From Ga0074130 sp964499485 (GTDB lineage Bacteria; Pseudomonadota; Gammaproteobacteria; Burkholderiales; Rhodocyclaceae): a stretch of 64,000 nucleotides of DNA. The DNA is taken from positions 124,001 to 188,000 of the forward strand of contig CAZCLF010000002.1 in NCBI GenBank assembly GCA_964499485.1, given 5' to 3'. Made by a program: the position numbers and the translations under genes. Position 1 is the first letter of the stretch. The number at the start of each line of letters is the position of its first letter. Below are positions 62,885 through 64,000 of the stretch, piece by piece. Under the pieces are notes generated by a model. It had not been told where the DNA came from. It ran no database searches and saw only the letters and a list, made by a program, of their open reading frames with translations.

Positions 62885-62912
62885 AAAAAAGGGAGCTACG
62901 GCTCCCTTTTTT
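62885..62912. terminator. Bidirectional terminator after bamD
   Basis: GGGAGC (62891-62896), TACG and GCTCCC (62901-62906), flanked by six A and six T, form a bidirectional terminator between bamD and the convergent LysR gene. Confidence 0.93.
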
Positions 62913-62946
62913 AATGCGGTATGCACAGTGCAGCGAGCGGTAACGA

Positions 62947-63891
62947 CTAAATCGAATAATTCGATTCGCCACTGTCTCGACTGGCTGCAGCAACTACAGC
63001 AGGCGTGAGTTGTGGAGACAAGAGCTCAAGAAATGCTGAGGTAAAGCGCCGCGGCAATACGCCCCGCCGCAATGCAACTCGGGTGACCTGCACGCCGAAG
63101 AGATGACCAGCATCCAACGCTATCAACCCGCGATCACGCTCAGCATCAAAAGCCAAACCGGCCAAAATACCAACGCCAAGCCCCATACCTACATAGGTTT
63201 TGATCACATCGGAATCCACGGCTGTCAAAATCAGATTGGGCGTGAGCTTGGCACGCGCAAAAACCTCATCAACCTTCGTTCGTCCGGAAAATGCGGGGTC
63301 ATATGTGACGATGGGATACTTCACAAGTGCCTGCAGTGAGAGGCTAGCCTCCGCCACTAAGGGGTGCCCTTCGGGAACAATGACCTTGTGCGTCCAACTG
63401 TAGGCAGGCATCGACACGAGCGAAGCAGACGCTGAAAGCGACTCGGTTGCCAGCCCCAGTTCAGCGTCACCCCGCTCAACCAATTCGGCGACTTGCACAG
63501 GGTTACCGGCACGTATCGCTAGGCGAACTCGCGGATATTGGCGTGTAAATTCAGCGACGATGCGCGGCAAGACATAGCGAGCCTGCGTATGGGTCGTTGC
63601 TACAGTCAGCATGCCTGCCGCGTCATCACTGAATTCAGCACTGACACGACGCAGATTCTCTGCTTCAAGCAAGACACGACGCGCCCGTTCAGTCACCGCA
63701 ATCCCTGCGGGGGTGAGGCCAGTAAAGCGCTTTCCGACACGTTCGAAAATCGTCACGCCCAACTCGTCCTCTAACAAACGAATTTGCTTACTGACTCCGG
63801 GTTGGGAGGTGAACAAACGCTCCGATGCAGTGGTGACGTTGAGGTTGTTATCTACCACCTCAACAAGAAAACGCAATTGCTGGAGCTTCAC
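62947..63891 (-). CDS. CysB-like LysR-family regulator
   Basis: A 314-residue LTTR of the CysB/Cbl group: it opens KLQQLRFLVEVVDNNLNVTT and has TSQPGVSKQIRLLEDELG, the extended CysB HTH, then a sulfate/sulfonate-type effector domain (ATTHTQARYVLPRIV, GDAELGLATES, KTYVGMGLGVGILAGLAFD). CysB-type proteins sense sulfur status through O-acetylserine or sulfate esters. The start is a GTG at 63891. It follows rlmB by 20 bp, and no cys genes are in the window. Confidence 0.92.
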   Translation of the reverse strand: MKLQQLRFLVEVVDNNLNVTTASERLFTSQPGVSKQIRLLEDELGVTIFERVGKRFTGLTPAGIAVTERARRVLLEAENLRRVSAEFSDDAAGMLTVATTHTQARYVLPRIVAEFTRQYPRVRLAIRAGNPVQVAELVERGDAELGLATESLSASASLVSMPAYSWTHKVIVPEGHPLVAEASLSLQALVKYPIVTYDPAFSGRTKVDEVFARAKLTPNLILTAVDSDVIKTYVGMGLGVGILAGLAFDAERDRGLIALDAGHLFGVQVTRVALRRGVLPRRFTSAFLELLSPQLTPAVVAAASRDSGESNYSI

Positions 63892-63911
63892 AGCGACACC
63901 GTTCTACCGAC

Positions 63912-64000
63912 TCAGGCGAGGCGTTGGCGCCGTGTCTCGAACAAGCAAACGCCTGCCGCGACAGACGCATTGAGGCTTTCTACGCTGCCAGCCATGGGAA
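63912..64000 (-). CDS. rlmB: RlmB/TrmH-family 23S rRNA 2'-O-ribose methyltransferase, C-terminal end (5' end outside window)
   Basis: The minus strand reads open from the window edge to a TGA at 63914-63912. The last residues are PMAGSVESLNASVAAGVCLF then ETRRQRLA, which is motif 3 of SPOUT methyltransferases: the AdoMet-knot SVESLNASVAAGV block of RlmB/TrmH. Only about 29 codons are inside, so RlmB versus another TrmH member is not certain. The gene is upstream of the CysB-like regulator on the same strand. Confidence 0.8.
   Translation of the reverse strand, partial: PMAGSVESLNASVAAGVCLFETRRQRLA

Overview
This 64 kb window looks like chromosome of a betaproteobacterium, most likely of the Neisseriales/Chromobacteriaceae-Chitinibacteraceae type. 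The evidence is a Gram-negative envelope (BamD, Mla/Pqi-type lipid transport, PgeF), a full RecBCD, an HD-less RelA, ppk1/ppx, many LysR regulators and several chemotaxis and c-di-GMP proteins. The species cannot be fixed from sequence reading alone. No rRNA, tRNA, CRISPR array, intact insertion sequence or prophage was seen. Both ends cut through genes: an ABC-transport auxiliary lipoprotein at the left and rlmB at the right.

Layout. 1-4.8 kb is a leftward operon, ppx followed by a four-gene Mla/Pqi-like lipid transporter. It diverges from ppk1 (5.0-7.1 kb). A diguanylate cyclase and relA follow on the minus strand, then mtfA, a small membrane protein and a cytochrome b561 on the plus strand. 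At 12.9-16 kb a LysR regulator diverges from a zinc-free MDR oxidoreductase and a secreted yellow/MRJP-type protein. After an MCP comes the Anbu cluster (18.2-24.9 kb): circularly permuted ATP-grasp, alpha-E protein, proteasome-like Anbu, and a 1139-residue transglutaminase plus DUF2126 amidoligase. Then follow a leftward run of recC-recB-recD, a PAS-GGDEF-EAL protein and a DUF599 membrane protein (25-37.8 kb), another MCP, and two tandem BON-domain proteins behind a perfect sigma-54 promoter match. A multi-PAS diguanylate cyclase and dinB come next.

From 44.9 kb there is a dense set of stress and small-metabolite genes: LysR/DoxX, ferredoxin, a COG2509 flavoprotein, ArsR-SRPBCC, a secreted esterase, ohr with ohrR and their operators, LysR/GST/PPOX-like, DUF429, DUF3429, HNH, DCC, an SPFH protein, a second cytochrome b561 and an MFS transporter. 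The right end holds pgeF-rluD diverging from bamD with overlapping start codons, a CysB-type LysR and the 3' end of rlmB.

Themes. Polyphosphate and (p)ppGpp metabolism (ppx, ppk1, relA) lie close together. Three c-di-GMP proteins and two chemoreceptors point to a motile, sensing lifestyle. Five regulator genes sit next to their probable targets, and palindromic candidate operators are visible for several. The least understood unit is the Anbu/ATP-grasp/alpha-E/amidoligase cluster, which looks like a coupled peptide-bond making and breaking system of unknown substrate.
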